Assembly (NCBI RefSeq): GCF_001039355.2
Contig: NW_019775556.1
Span: 1-64,000, forward strand
Length of the DNA: 64,000 nt
Source: Lingula anatina
Taxonomy: Eukaryota > Brachiopoda > Lingulata > Lingulida > Lingulidae
Reading direction: 5' to 3'
Shown here one piece after another: positions 1 through 13,022 of the stretch. Both the position numbers and the translations under genes were made by a program. A model generated the notes under the pieces. That model was not told where the DNA came from. It made no database searches and saw only the letters and a program-made list of their open reading frames with translations. Numbering within the stretch: position 1 is the first letter of the stretch; the number at the start of each line of letters is the position of its first letter.

Positions 1-625
1 ATTTTTTTTGCAAATACATAAAAGAGCAATACTCTCTGAGTAAAAATAAGTGGTTTTTTGGAGATCAATACCTTAAATTACCATAAAAGTCGCACACTTC
101 AAGGTTTAGCTTATGAAAATTAAAAAAATGATTTTCAAAATTCAAATGATCATATCTTTATACATACACAAGGTTTTATCTCGGGATTGTCATTTCTTAT
201 ACCCTTCAGGTCTATACTTTCAAGAAAGTTACACATTTCAACACAAAAATGACTTCTATTTTTGACCCTTGGTGGGAAAAAAAGGAGCCCAGGATTGTAA
301 AAATGCCCTTATATGCTTGGTATTAGGCCTCCTTCCCCCCCTTCCAAGCTTTTTCTTTTTTTAAATCTGGTACAGCAACCAAATAATGTAAAGCCCTGTG
401 TTGATAGGCATATGGAACTGTACTTGAATATGGGTACAATACTTAGTATTTCCCCTTATGATTAGACACTAGACTACATCTATTGTTTTATAGAAATTTA
501 AAGTTATAATTCAGTTATCCACTTGTAATAATTCAAAATCCTATTGAGTGACTATACACATTGAATGGCAAGCTTTGTAATTTCTTTGGTTAAACTTTTA
601 AATATCATCTTTCATCTTCTTTCAG
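1..625. other. Intron of WDHD1 at the left edge
   Basis: AT-rich sequence ending in a polypyrimidine tract and AG at 624-625, the acceptor of the first visible WDHD1 exon. No coding segment seen; the missing N-terminal exons must lie left of the window. Confidence 0.7.
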
Positions 626-3600
626 AATGATCACTTCTACACAGCATCAGACGACAACTGTGTTCAGGTCCACACATTCCCAGAGGGCGCCCCTGATGGC
701 ATAGTGACGCGGTTTACCTCTCCTGCCACTCACATGTGCTTCAACAAAACAGGGACCCACATGCTGGTGGGGGCAAGGTGGTGAACTTTGTCAAAAGTTA
801 CACATGTATTGCATTTGGCATATTCCAAAGTGTTACAAATTACAAAATTAGGTTACAAATTGATTTTCCATTATTTTTTACTTCCTCTTACTTGATTATT
901 TTCAGTGGATTTTGAAACTTGATGCCTGCATCCCTGATTTTACATAGTAATATGTAATTTACTGTAAATTGTCGTTGTTTCGGTTTAAGTCATCAGGCAG
1001 ATTGATTCTTATTAGTAATTGATAAAATGCACTAAGTTAGACTTTTGTAATATTAATATAAACCATATTTATGGTGTCGGTGATGGTATCCCAAAAAGTT
1101 AATCTATCTGTGATTTCTAGTGACTTCTCTATCAAGTTGGTGGAACTGAAGTCCAGCAGCCAGAAAGTGTTCCTAGGCCATGATGCCCCTGTTCTGAGCA
1201 TCGCACTAGATGGCAAAGAGGAATATGTGGTAGGTATAAGGGATATCATTTTATACAGCTGAATAATGTGTATTTTATTTCGGGAAATTTTCCTGTACTT
1301 ATGGACTTGCTTAAATTTCAAAAAGTTGCATATTGAAATAAGTTGTGCACTTGTGAACTTTTATTTGTTTTAGTTGTGTATTTATGTACTGAACCACATA
1401 AGAAATGCATTTGATAAATTTTCCTTATTTTTTTGTTGTTGTTCTATTTATTGTAATTTAGGGTGTGTGTTTTCTGTTAATTTAAAATGACGTTTTAATT
1501 CCTTTTTATTATATTGTCAAAATTGTCACTGTCCATTTGTAAAAATCATTTTACAAAAAAAATATATATATAAATAAATAAATAAATAGTTAAATAAAAA
1601 TCAAAGATGCACCAATTTTTAGTGTATTAACTATTTTGAAATGCGTCTATTCTGTTAAAATATTATCCTAACTTAGAGCATTGCCTATTGTCTTTTACTC
1701 AGGCCTCAGCCAGCTGTGATGGGACTGTCAAAGTCTGGAAAGTGGCTGATCAGTCCTGTGTTAAGACATTCACTATTTTGCCCAAGGCCAATGATATAAG
1801 GTATATATTCCATTATGCTTGCTTTAATTTGAAAAGCTTAAAAAGTGTTGATTTTCATCTTTTATGAAACAAAATATACTTATTGTATTAAAAGGAACCT
1901 TAAAGATATTTAGTTATGAAAACATGATTGAATGAACCAATATTTGTTTTCCTATCACAGTAAGCTACAAGCAGTAGACATACAAATTGCTATGTGATTT
2001 GTGATATTCTCTTTTACAGTTCTGCAAAAACCCTGTGCCGTCTCACCTGGCATCCCAAGAACGGCAAGGTAAGGTATACAGGTGTTACAATTATAAAGTA
2101 GTGAATAAAACTGTACTGACATATAAATCAGGCTTTTACATATTTTGTGATTCTAAATAAAATTGCTTTGATCAGGTTTGTGCAGTAGAATATTGCATTA
2201 TTGGCACTTAAAGATATGTTGAATAGTTGTTAGCATTGAGACATGTCTCTGTTATGAAGTATTGTCTCCATTGTAGTTGATTGTCCCCGTTGATAAAGAA
2301 GTGCACGTATATGAAAGGAACACATGGGAGCTGTCGTATACACTCAAGGATGATACCATAAAAGAGGTAGGTCCAAGACACTATATATATAAGAACATAT
2401 CTTCAACAGATATTTTGAGTACCTTGGAATATGAATACCCTTGTTCAACAGCTATATGTGTTGAAGAAATGTTTAAAGAAACTAATATCAGTAACTACAG
2501 ACCCAAGGTTTCACATAAAAACTTCAGTCAGTTCCCTGGCTAATACCTTTGTTACCAATGTTACATGGACATGTGCACACATCTTACCCTATCAGTAACA
2601 GTGTAACAGCACTTACATGGACACATGCACACACCCTAGTCAAGAATGGATTTAAGATTCTTTGTGAATTTGGGTGGGGCAGGTAAATAATTTTCTTTGG
2701 TTAGGACTAAAGAACCATTTTTATTTTTATTTTGTTGTAGTTAATTATTTATTTATTTATTTTGGGGGGACTTAAAAGTGAAATGTAGATTTTTTCCTGT
2801 TGTTGAAACATCATCTGGTTGTATAAGTGTTCTAATGAGTGATGCATGATGATATCTCTTAATGTTTTAGTTGGTTTCCATCACAGTGTTCTCTCCATGT
2901 GGGAGCTACCTGGCTGTGAGTTGTATTGATGGCTGGGTGCTCATCTTTGATTTTAAGCTGGGTGTCTGTGTAGAAAGGTGAGTCTTAATGGAAATTAAAG
3001 TTTTAAAGAAAACTCTTTTTCAAGCTTGGTGCTGGTGAAAGGTGAATTGTAATGAAAATTCATGAAAAATTTAAATATGTCATCTTGAAAAAAAAGACAC
3101 ACAAAGAACTGTGAGATTGTACCTAATAATTAAAATTCATGAGAATAAAAACTCTTTCACTTGCAGAGTGCAACATGACAAAAAGCTGACAATAAGTGCT
3201 CTAGCATGGAATCCTAAAGGAAATAAGGAGATAGCATTTTGTGATAACCAGGTAAGTTGTATAGAAATATAGCATTTTGTGATAACAAGGTAAGTTGTAT
3301 AGAAATATAAGCATGTTGCTGAATAAGTATTTTACAGCAAGAGGATTTGATGCAAAAATAGCAGAAGTAAAAATAGCAGAAGTAAAAAAAGTAATATATT
3401 GTGTTTGTGCTTTTAATCAGTCAGAAATAATTGTTAGTCTGTGTTGTAATTGGTTTTCTTCTATTCATTTTTAATAGGGAAACCTTGGGGTGTTGGAGAA
3501 TGTTATACCTGAAGGTGGCGCAAGTGTAAATAAGGTATGATATGTGACACACATTAATATGCCTGTGTTTTGAACTTAGGAAAGTGAAAATAGTTTGATG

Positions 3601-6600
3601 CTATTTTAACAGACCTGCAAAATCATTCTAGTGTTAGCATCATCAGGTACTTACTCATTTAAAAAAATTAGATGTATTTAAATAATATAAATATATAGTT
3701 TATCGTAATCAAATGCACTGTGTTGTGGTGATTAGGTACAATATGTTAATTCTACAATAAAATGCAATACATTGTAATGTAATACAGGATAAATTATGAT
3801 AAAATAAATGTAAGGCATTGTTAAAACCATTATTATATACACGGTATGTGATTTCTGTACTCGGAAGGCTGCCCCTGTTGTAACTGGAGATCAATTCAAT
3901 GAACTTTTTGATGATGGTGATGATGACATGCTCATCCAAGCCACCAATCAGGGCAGTTCTACTCCTGTCCACACCGTAGCAGCTTTTGACGATGATGATA
4001 ATGACAGTGAGATTGACATTGGGAAAATCAAGGCTAGATACAACATTGGGGATGATATGGAATCTCAAGGTAAAACACACATATTAAATTTAGAAGTAAC
4101 CTGGTCTTGAAACACTTGTTTACTAGCCCTTTGTTTTGAAGCTTGTGGGGATTTTATTATGACTATGTTTGCTTTTACTTTATTTTATTTATTAATTTTT
4201 TTTTATTTTTATTCATGTACAAATGCATCCTTGGGCACTTTACCAAAGTGGATAAATTTGAAAAGCTGGTTTTAGTATTACTTCATCAATTTTTATACTC
4301 CTCCAGTGAAATGAGTGTGTAATCTTCTGTGAAAGTGCAAGAAAATCACTTGAGCAATAATCATAAGAGAACAGAGTATAAATGAACTTTCTTTGTTTCT
4401 TTTTGATAGTCCCAGATTCTGTATTTAAAAATCTTCAATTTTATTCTTTCAAGATGGAGATTCTGTCAAACCGTCAGCAGACGGAGATACGGAGAGTGTG
4501 CGTAGCGGACGTCCCGCACCCCCCCTCCAGCCCCAGCACTCTGGCCCCAGACCCACCCCCCTCCAGAGACCATTCCAGCCTGGGTCCACACCTGTACATC
4601 TGTCTCAGAGATTCATGGTGACTACAACATTTAAATCCTGTTGAAATGATATTTCAATAATTTTTTTTAAAACCTCAGATTGTCTCTGTTTTAAAAACAA
4701 GACTTCACAGTCGTATCTCAGCAGCAGTAGATTTTCAGGAGTGATAAAATGTACAAGATGGCCAGTGCCTTGAGATGAGAACATAAGTATTCACAAACAA
4801 TTCATTCACATTTTTTGAAGTATTTTATCAGATTTTTTTCCAAGAATGTAACAAAATATAAAACTGGTCTTCAGATGTGGAACTCAGTGGGAATCATAAA
4901 ACAATACAATACAGAGGAAGAGAACTCCTTGGATGTAGAATTCCATGACACTTCAGTTCATCATGCCATGCACCTGGAGAACACAATGAACTTTACAATG
5001 GCGGACATGTCTACGGAGGCGGTAGTACTGGCCTGTGAGAGCGGGGAAGAGAACACTAGGTAAAAGCAGATGACCATTCATTTTTTGGACATCTAATTTG
5101 CTTAGTAACCTGTTAACCAAAAGGCAAAATATTTTCTCAATTTACTTCAAATATTTGTTGGAATTTCAGGTGATAAGATTACTAGACTTTGCTACATTCC
5201 TTAGGGAGTCGATGAGATTTTGGGTTGTTCACTTGTCTACACTTTCTTTAAGTTGTTTAATCATTCCGGTTAAAATGCTGTTGTTTTTTCAATCAACTAC
5301 ATAAGTTATTACACTTTTACATCTTGAGCTACAAATTTCACATGTTATTTTGAAGAAAAGCATGCCAAAAATGCATTCTTTAAATAAAGTTTTGATTTGT
5401 CTATAAAGATGGTGATATGTAACCTTATATATGTACAAAAAAGTGGTGAGACTAAATTGACTAATTTTTATTTAAAAAAATGTTTCTCTAGATGTGTCCG
5501 TTTCCCATATAATTAGTGTTATTTGTCTCCCATAGCACCTTGATGTGCCTGCACTTTAGTTCCTGGGACAACAACAAGGACTGGACGCTGCCTATGCCCA
5601 AGGGAGAAGAGATACAGGTGGGATGGCATTTTCAAGGATTAAGTACCATAACTGATTACAATGACTTCACTTTTATGTAGTCATAGTATGTTTAGTTCCA
5701 GGGAAATGAATTTATAAGCTAATTACATGTGCTGTTCATGAATTTGAAATATTTAAGAATAGTTTTTCTATTAGACCCTCTAAAATGTAAGGATTTGGTG
5801 GTCAGTATCTATAAGAGTAAAATCTCTGAATTGTTCGTGTGTGTTTTAATAAATAACCTGTGGATACCCTACAATACAGGCTGTCACAGTGGGAGAGGGA
5901 TGGATAGCTGCTGCCACAGACAAGCGTAATGTCCGTATCGTGTCAGTTGGGGGAGTACAGCAGGAGATCTTCAGCGTTCCAGGCCCTGTAGTGACCATGG
6001 CAGGCCACAGCCACCAACTTATGGTGGTCTATCACATGGGAACTGGTGGGTACAGTGTGTGTGTGTGTGTACAGGTGGGTACAGTGTGTGTGTGTACAGG
6101 TGGGTACAGTGTGTGTGTGTACAGGTGGGTACAGTGTGTGTGTGTACAGGTGGGTACAGTGTGTGTGTGTACAGGTGGGTACAGTGTGTGTGTGTACAGG
6201 TGGGTACAGTGTGTGTGTGTACAGGTGGGTACAGTGTGTGTGTGTACAGGTGGGTACAGTGTGTGTGTGTACAGGTGGGTACAGTGTGTGTGTGTACAGG
6301 TGGGTACAGTGTGTGTGTGTACAGGTGGGTACAGTGTGTGTGTGTACAGGTGGGTACAGTGTGTGTGTGTACAGGTGGGTACAGTGTGTGTGTGTACAGG
6401 TGGGTACAGTGTGTGTGTGTACAGGTGGGTACAGTGTGTGTGTGTACAGGTGGGTACAGTGTGTGTGTGTACAGGTGGGTACAGTGTGTGTGTGTACAGG
6501 TGGGTACAGTGTGTGTGTGTACAGGTGGGTACAGTGTGTGTGTGTACAGGTGGGTACAGTGTGTGTGTGTACAGGTGGGTACAGTGTGTGTGTGTACAGG

Positions 6601-9600
6601 TGGGTACAGTGTGTGTGTGTACAGGTGGGTACAGTGTGTGTGTGTACAGGTGGGTACAGTGTGTGTGTGTACAGGTGGGTACAGTGTGTGTGTGTACAGG
6701 TGGGTACAGTGTGTGTGTGTACAGGTGGGTACAGTGTGTGTGTGTACAGGTGGGTNGGTGGGCACAGTGTGCACACGCGAACACGAATACATGTGTTTAC
6801 AGGGTTGCCAAGTCCTCAGTATGCATAAAACATGTTATTTATAATAGATAAGCATTGAAAAATGAGAGGAATTTTATTTCTGGTGCCATTCTCCGAAAAG
6901 AAAATCTAAAATTATATTTTGGCTGTCAAAATGAATATTTTGACAACTGATGGGACACAGAATGTGATAAAATGATGTAATCAAGCTGAACGACTTACTG
7001 TCTTAGGTGTGCCAGGGGACCAGTATTTAGGAGTGAAGCTGATGTATGTGAGAGGGAAGAAGAAATGTGTCATTCCTGGGGAACATCTGCCCCTGTCACC
7101 CAAAGCAACACTCAGCTGGCTGGGGTAAGAGACAACTTGGGGGAATTTAATTGCTGGTTCTTCATAACTCTTATCTTCAACCTGACTGCAGTTTAACAAA
7201 GTAGAAGTCAGAGTGTAACTTTCCAACATTTACGTAGTCTTCTTACTTGTCTCTCTTCTCCAAGATATAGAAACTGATTAAAAATACCCAGTGTAATTTG
7301 GCAACTTTTAATAGTACCATGCATCTATTTATTAAAGATAATGTAAGTGTTGATGACACCTTTTTTACTGTGCTGTATTTAATATTTCAGCTTTTCTGCA
7401 GAGGGTAGTCCCTTTGCTGTGGACTCCAGTGGCATTGTGAGAATGTTAAACAGAAGATTTGGTTCAACTTGGATGCCAGTGGCAAACCTTAGGTCTCATG
7501 TAAGAAGCCAATTATAGTGTTTTGATGTGATTGTATCCACAAGATTCACAGAGGCCAGTAAATGAGAACTGCATGTTGATCCTGTGGATTTTCCTAATTT
7601 TCTTTTATTTTGAGTCAGATGTTTTTTGCTCTAATTCTAAACTTTATCAACATAACACCTGGTATATTTTACCAAGGGATGCACTTTGCATCTATAAAAG
7701 ATATAACATTAATAGATGGTTGATTGTTCCCTACTTTCAGGCAAAGGGGAAATCTGATAACTTCTGGATGGTTGGTGTATGCGAAAATCCAGAGCAAATA
7801 AGGTGAAGAATATTTCTGTAAAAATCTATTCTTGTATTTTTATTCTGATTTGAAAGAAAATCATTTATTTAAATATTTGTTTTATTTATTTGCATAATGT
7901 GCTATACAGAAGTAAGTCATGATATCTTCATCCTTGTTTTCTTGCCACACAACTTCGTGAAGAGTGCTTTGATGAAATGTTTTGGTATTTTGTAGATGTG
8001 TACCGTGCAAGGGTTCTGTCTATCCCCCCACCCTTCCCCGGCCTGCTGTCACCATTCTGCCCTTCCAACTGCCTTTGTGTGAACTCACCACTGAGAAGGG
8101 ACAGTTTGAGGTTTGTACTATTTAAGTTTGTTATGTTGTATGATACTAAAAATGCTGAGTATTATTTGAGTATTATTATGCACGTGGAAACTGAAAGATG
8201 TACATTTTCATTTAAATGTAATTGTTCATCCAATATTTTAATTATAGTGTATATTGAGTATTATTTTGTGCAGTTGGCAATGGAGAGGTGTGAATTTTCA
8301 ATTTGGTGTTGATGTTCAACAATTATTTTAATCTTACTGCTTCAATAGGTAAATAAATGAAAATTAGGGAACATAAGAACATGTCTTTTAAAGCACTTTA
8401 ACATTAAAAATGGATGAAAATGTCTATTCTGTCAACCTGATCTGAATATTGTAGGAGAAACACTGGCGTAACCACATCCTGACAGGTCACTATGACTTCT
8501 GGCGGAGTATGGGGTGGGAGGTGGAGGAGGGGGACATGGAACAGGCCAGGAAACCCATGACTGAGGCTTTGATGCAACTGTTTGCTGTAAGTGTTTTTAT
8601 AGCTTGTTTAAGGTTATGTGGAGAAGTTTCCTGTCTTTACTGAACATTAAGATGTTCTTTTGGTCTAAATGTTTTTGTTTGTTTTTGTATGTAAATATTT
8701 GATTTGAAAAGAAGAAATAACAAAGATTTTTTCTTAATTTTTTTCGGGCTTGTAAATATTGATTTTTAGAGATAAAATTTCACCATCAGTTTTCCCCATT
8801 TTCCATATGGACAGTTATCTTGCAAAGCTGACAGAGAGTTCCGAGCTATAGAACTGTGTGAGATGATGCCCAGTCAGCATGCTGTCCAGTTGGCCATTAA
8901 GTATGCCAGTCGTATGAAGAGAATGCAATTGGCAGAGAAGATCAGTGATGTGGCACGGCAGAAGGCAGAGGAAGAGGCGGCAAGGCTACAGCAGGACATG
9001 GAAGAGGAGGAGGAAGAGGAACCACACTTTAGAAATATTTTGAGGACAGCGTGAGTTATTAATGTTTTCCTTTAATTAAAAGAATTGAATAGTCCTGTAT
9101 AGTTTTGACTTAAAAGAGCATTTTCGCAAAGTTAATAAAGGTATAATTTAATACAAAGGTGGCACTTCACTTTGAGGAAGTTTGCATTGCTTTTCATTTT
9201 TTTCAAGCAAAATTATCATATTGAAGTGCTTTTATGTGTATCTCTTATCAGTACATTTTGATTTAATGGAAAATGATGTGATTTCTTCTCTTTGATATTT
9301 ACCTCAAAATGGTATACATTTTAGCCGTTACAAGACCACCACAGAATGGTCGGATAGAACTGAACAAGATGAAGAGGAGGAAGACATGGAACAAGAGGAT
9401 GCAGAGGAGGAGGAAGAAGAGACACACAGTTCAGGTAATAATGCTTAAATTTCAAAATGATGGCTAGGAATAAACCAGTTGATGTCTGTGTGACAATTTC
9501 TACCTTAAACTTCTGCATTATTAGTTATGTTGTTTGATGTAAAAGGAATAATTTTTTTACAGGAAAATAAAACTGGAAAAAGATTGAAGTACTTAATATG

Positions 9601-11329
9601 TTGATTTATAGTATTTGGTTTTGAATGATAATTTCAGGGCCAATGCTACATTTAAATCAGAAAAAAGAAATGAAAACAAAAGCAACAATACAGCTAAGTG
9701 GAACAAGGAAAAATCCTTTTAAGGTAAACTGTGAAATTAAACTTGTATGAACTCCCAGGAAGATTGAACATTGCATGGATAGTTTGTAATTAGATTTAAA
9801 TGCAGGTATATTTCATTCGTAACATTGTCATAGAAAAAAATTATCAAAGATAGAGTTGTATCATTATAGTGAATTTTACCATTTCACAGTCAAACACCAA
9901 AACAACCCCCACATCAGTGAGAGGAACAAGTGTGTTTGATGACATGAAGAAACAGCAAAAGTCTTCCAAGAGCCCTGTTGGACTTGGCACTGAGCAGAAG
10001 ACACAGAAGAAAAAGGTGCATAGTTAGGATAAACTTGAGATATAGATAATATTATTGGATAACAAGTGTGTATTATTTGTCTATCATTAATATATAAATG
10101 TTCACAATAGTGTTCGTGCACCTGTATTTGTAAAAGAAGCATGATATTCTTCCTGATTTAATTTAATATCACAATTTTAGAGAGAATTTAGATATACATT
10201 ATTATAGAGTTCAGTTTATTTTTGATCATTCATAGGGTCCTATGCAGATGAAACTTTTCCAATCCAAGAAAGAAAAGGAAGAATCGGAAACACAACAAGC
10301 ACAAACTCCGGAAACTCCAAATAATAAAAAGTAAGTTGAATCAAGAACTGAATGAAAATAGGAGGAGCATTAAAATTCTTTCTGAAAGAATATAAAAATT
10401 CAAGTTTTTTGAAGGAGCTTGATACTAATAATTTTATTTCTGTATATTCTTTGTTAAATTGCAAGCTATTTTTACGGCATTCAGCAGAGAAAGTAAATCA
10501 TTCAGACAACTCGATCACATTTTTAATCAACTTGATATTGCTTTGCTCTTTTTATCTTATGATTTTTTCAGTGATATAATTTGTATTCCCAGTATCATAA
10601 ACTGATTTCTGTTTGTTTCACCAGGCGAGCCAACCCCTTCCAGTTGTGGCTAGAAGAAAACAAGAGCAGACTAGAGGATGAGAATCCAGGTTTGGAGGAG
10701 GCAGACTTCACTGTAATAGCCACCACAGAGTATGCCAGTCTGCCCAGAGAAGAAAAGAAGGTACATAGTGCACTAGGTTTTACATTTTTGTCAAGGAGCT
10801 TTGTTTAGTGGCTTTTGTCCCATTGCTCCACCTAGCTGTTATCAATCCTATGTTGTCATCTTTCTGTGAGGTCTTATTAAAAACTCTATCATACTATGGA
10901 GTCAGATGATTAGTAAATTTGTGAAATTTTGAATCAGTTAAAAACATATCTAAATATATTTCATACAGATTTCTACATGTTGTTTTGCAATGATGATCTT
11001 CAATGTTTGAGCTGAAAGCCTTCACAATGCTGTACACTGAATTGTCTTGAATACCATTGTTCCAATAGAAATGGATGGAAAAGGCCAAAGCAGCATCTAC
11101 TCCAGTCACACCTAGCACTCCAACCTCAGTGCCAACCACTAACACAGAAGACACTCCAACTTCAGGGACAGACAAAAAGAAGAGAAAAAGAGATGAAATG
11201 GATGAAAATGACCAAAATGAAACAACAGAGTCCAGCAAAATAAAGAATAAAATGGACAATCTACCCAAGAAGAAAAAGCCATTGTCACAAAGCACCAATT
11301 CGAAACTGGCTGCCTTCAAAAGGGACTGA
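626..11329 (+). CDS. WDHD1: WDHD1 / AND-1 (Ctf4 family) replisome protein, 5'-partial, 25 exons
   Basis: Trimeric replisome hub that couples the CMG helicase to DNA polymerase alpha in the nucleus. Exons: 626-777, 1121-1229, 1703-1800, 2020-2068, 2277-2366, 2871-2977, 3167-3251, 3478-3534, 3868-4069, 4454-4617, 4875-5059, 5536-5617, 5880-6045, 7007-7124, 7391-7499, 7741-7802, 7996-8110, 8455-8586, 8815-9050, 9325-9434, 9638-9723, 9890-10015, 10236-10330, 10625-10760, 11069-11329. They join in frame to 1043 residues; human is about 1129, so roughly 80 N-terminal residues lie left of the window. Order of domains: WD40 repeats (VQVHTFPEG, GHDAPVLS), SepB/Ctf4 trimerisation domain (about residues 317-694; RPFQPGSTPVHL, VEFHDTS, VPGPVVTMAGH), acidic coiled segment, a motif MKLFQSKK, an HMG box starting NPFQLWLEENKSRLEDENP, and a basic tail ending NSKLAAFKRD. 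Identity rests on close resemblance along the whole length to the human protein. Confidence 0.95.
3231..3306 (+). repeat. 38-bp tandem duplication covering an exon end and its donor
   Basis: The 3' end of the WDHD1 exon at 3167-3251, with its donor and the first intronic bases, is repeated at a 38-bp offset (atagcattttgtgataac begins at 3231 and 3269). The copy carries a second good donor after base 3289 (AAG|GTAAGT). Confidence 0.9.
6046..6755. repeat. 25-bp minisatellite, about 28 copies, in a WDHD1 intron
   Basis: A 25-bp unit (gtgggtacag, then a tg run, then tacag) is repeated almost without variation from the 5' splice site of the exon ending at 6045 up to a single N at 6756. The donor of that exon (ACTG|GTGGGT) is itself the first repeat unit. 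The run is open in several reading frames, which is a by-product of the repeat and not coding. The single N at 6756 probably marks an assembly problem, so the true copy number may differ. Confidence 0.97.
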
Positions 11330-13022
11330 GATTTCTATGTTTTATGTTACTGTTGTAAAGATTTGTTTATTAATCTGGGTTATATTGGGTCAGAAATGAA
11401 GTTTTTTTAAATCATAAATCATTGTCATAGATCAACCTCTTTGTCTCTTCTGTGTGATCACAGTGGGGAATCAATTTGGCTAAAAACTGGTTCAATCACT
11501 TTATGATTCAGTCCCTTCTAGGTTGTTTTATTTCTTGTACACCTACAAAATGTATTTTAATAGTTTTTAAGGGCTTCACAACTTGATTACTCTAAAGACT
11601 TGTTTGTATATTTGATATATGATGATAATATATATAATTCAAAACCATGTATGCTTTTACTTTTGTTAGAAAATTAATGATAAAATAATTTCTCTATCAA
11701 CATCCTCAATTCCATGACAATATTTTGGCACATACAAGAAAAAGACCAAGACGAGAGTAATTGTCCAGTATTGATCTCAAAAGGGAAAATCTAATAGCAA
11801 AACCAGCCTTGTCAACCTTCTGGTGAACTTGGGTGAAGCAAGGACCTGCGTAGGAAAATACGACTCGTGGTGTACAGGCTGTAATCAGAAAAACCAAACT
11901 AGTTGTACAGCATATGGATTAATCTTTTCTTCGTTACAAAATTCTTTTTGTGCAAAAACAAAAAGCTGTATTTTAAATTTCTCCTGACTTTTAGTTTAAA
12001 AGGTTGCCCATTACCACTTCATGCTTCAAGTGTCCACTGAATTAGAAAGGCAGATTACATAAAATTGAATCATTTTTTTCAGATATAAAAACTGGAGGAT
12101 TTTAAAACCCCAAAAAATCAGTTTCAAGTTCTTAATGTCACATATAATAATGTCATCATCTCTTCAACGCTAAATCTTTCCAGGAAATGTAAAGTACGGG
12201 TGAGGGGATCTGCATAAAAATTGAATGTTTGATCACAGTTAATTTCTCTTACTAAAAACAGGTTAGTATAATGCAAGACAAGTCCACTTATAGTATTTTT
12301 TAGTTTTATTCTATATTTTCATGCTTTTCTTTGATAAAGTATATAAATCCCAGCATGATAAATGTAGAAAATAACTTTTCACATTTATAACAGCCGAGAC
12401 ACCAACTTCACATGTAAAGACACTTTTACAAACCAAGAATTCTTCTTTCAAATTGATAATGGAGTCGCATTTATGATGGTTTTGTATTTTCATTCCATCT
12501 ACAAATGCCCTTCAGTAATTACATAATTACAAACTGAAATTCATATCCCAGACAATGTTCAGACTTTTTATCAGCTAATTGCACTGCATTAAAATTTAAA
12601 TTTCACTACTTCATTATTTCCTGTCCAGCAGCAATGTTACCCCACCTCTTCCTTTTTCAATAAATTGCATATTGACAAAAAAGCAAGATTGGGGATATTC
12701 CCCTCAATGTTACACAAATAACTAAAAAAAATTGAATTTTTGCCTCATGTTAGACAAAAACAAGTCTTCCCCATACTTCAATGAGAGAATTAATTGTCAT
12801 CCTTATGCTGTCATTTTTCTTGATGGAATATATTGGTCCAGTGATGAAGTGAAAAATATCTCGTTCATATCCCTCCCTTTAAACTTGTGTGTGATCAAAC
12901 TTGGCATCATGCACATCTGCCGTTTGATAACAGAACGAAGTCGTGCTGTCGTAAAAAAAAAAATCGCACCCTTTTCTGATAACTGGCAACTGATGTCACC
13001 AAGCTTCAAATAAAAACTTGGG
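11330..13022. other. Convergent 3' intergenic / 3' UTR region between WDHD1 and WDR43
   Basis: No coding exon found. The stretch must hold both 3' UTRs. Candidate polyadenylation hexamers are AATAAA at 12659-12664 for the plus strand and TTTATT (AATAAA on the minus strand) at 12305-12310 for WDR43; which are used cannot be told. If both are used, the two 3' UTRs overlap by about 350 bp. Confidence 0.5.

Noticed and set aside
6046-6755. Regular repeat array resembling CRISPR
   Set aside because: There are no unique spacers, the unit is contiguous, and the context is an animal intron.
5943-6851. Long open frames of 250-320 codons on both strands (VCVYRWVQCVCVQ type repeats)
   Set aside because: They are the 25-bp minisatellite read through; a repeat without stops is open in most frames. 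Only 5880-6045 is coding.
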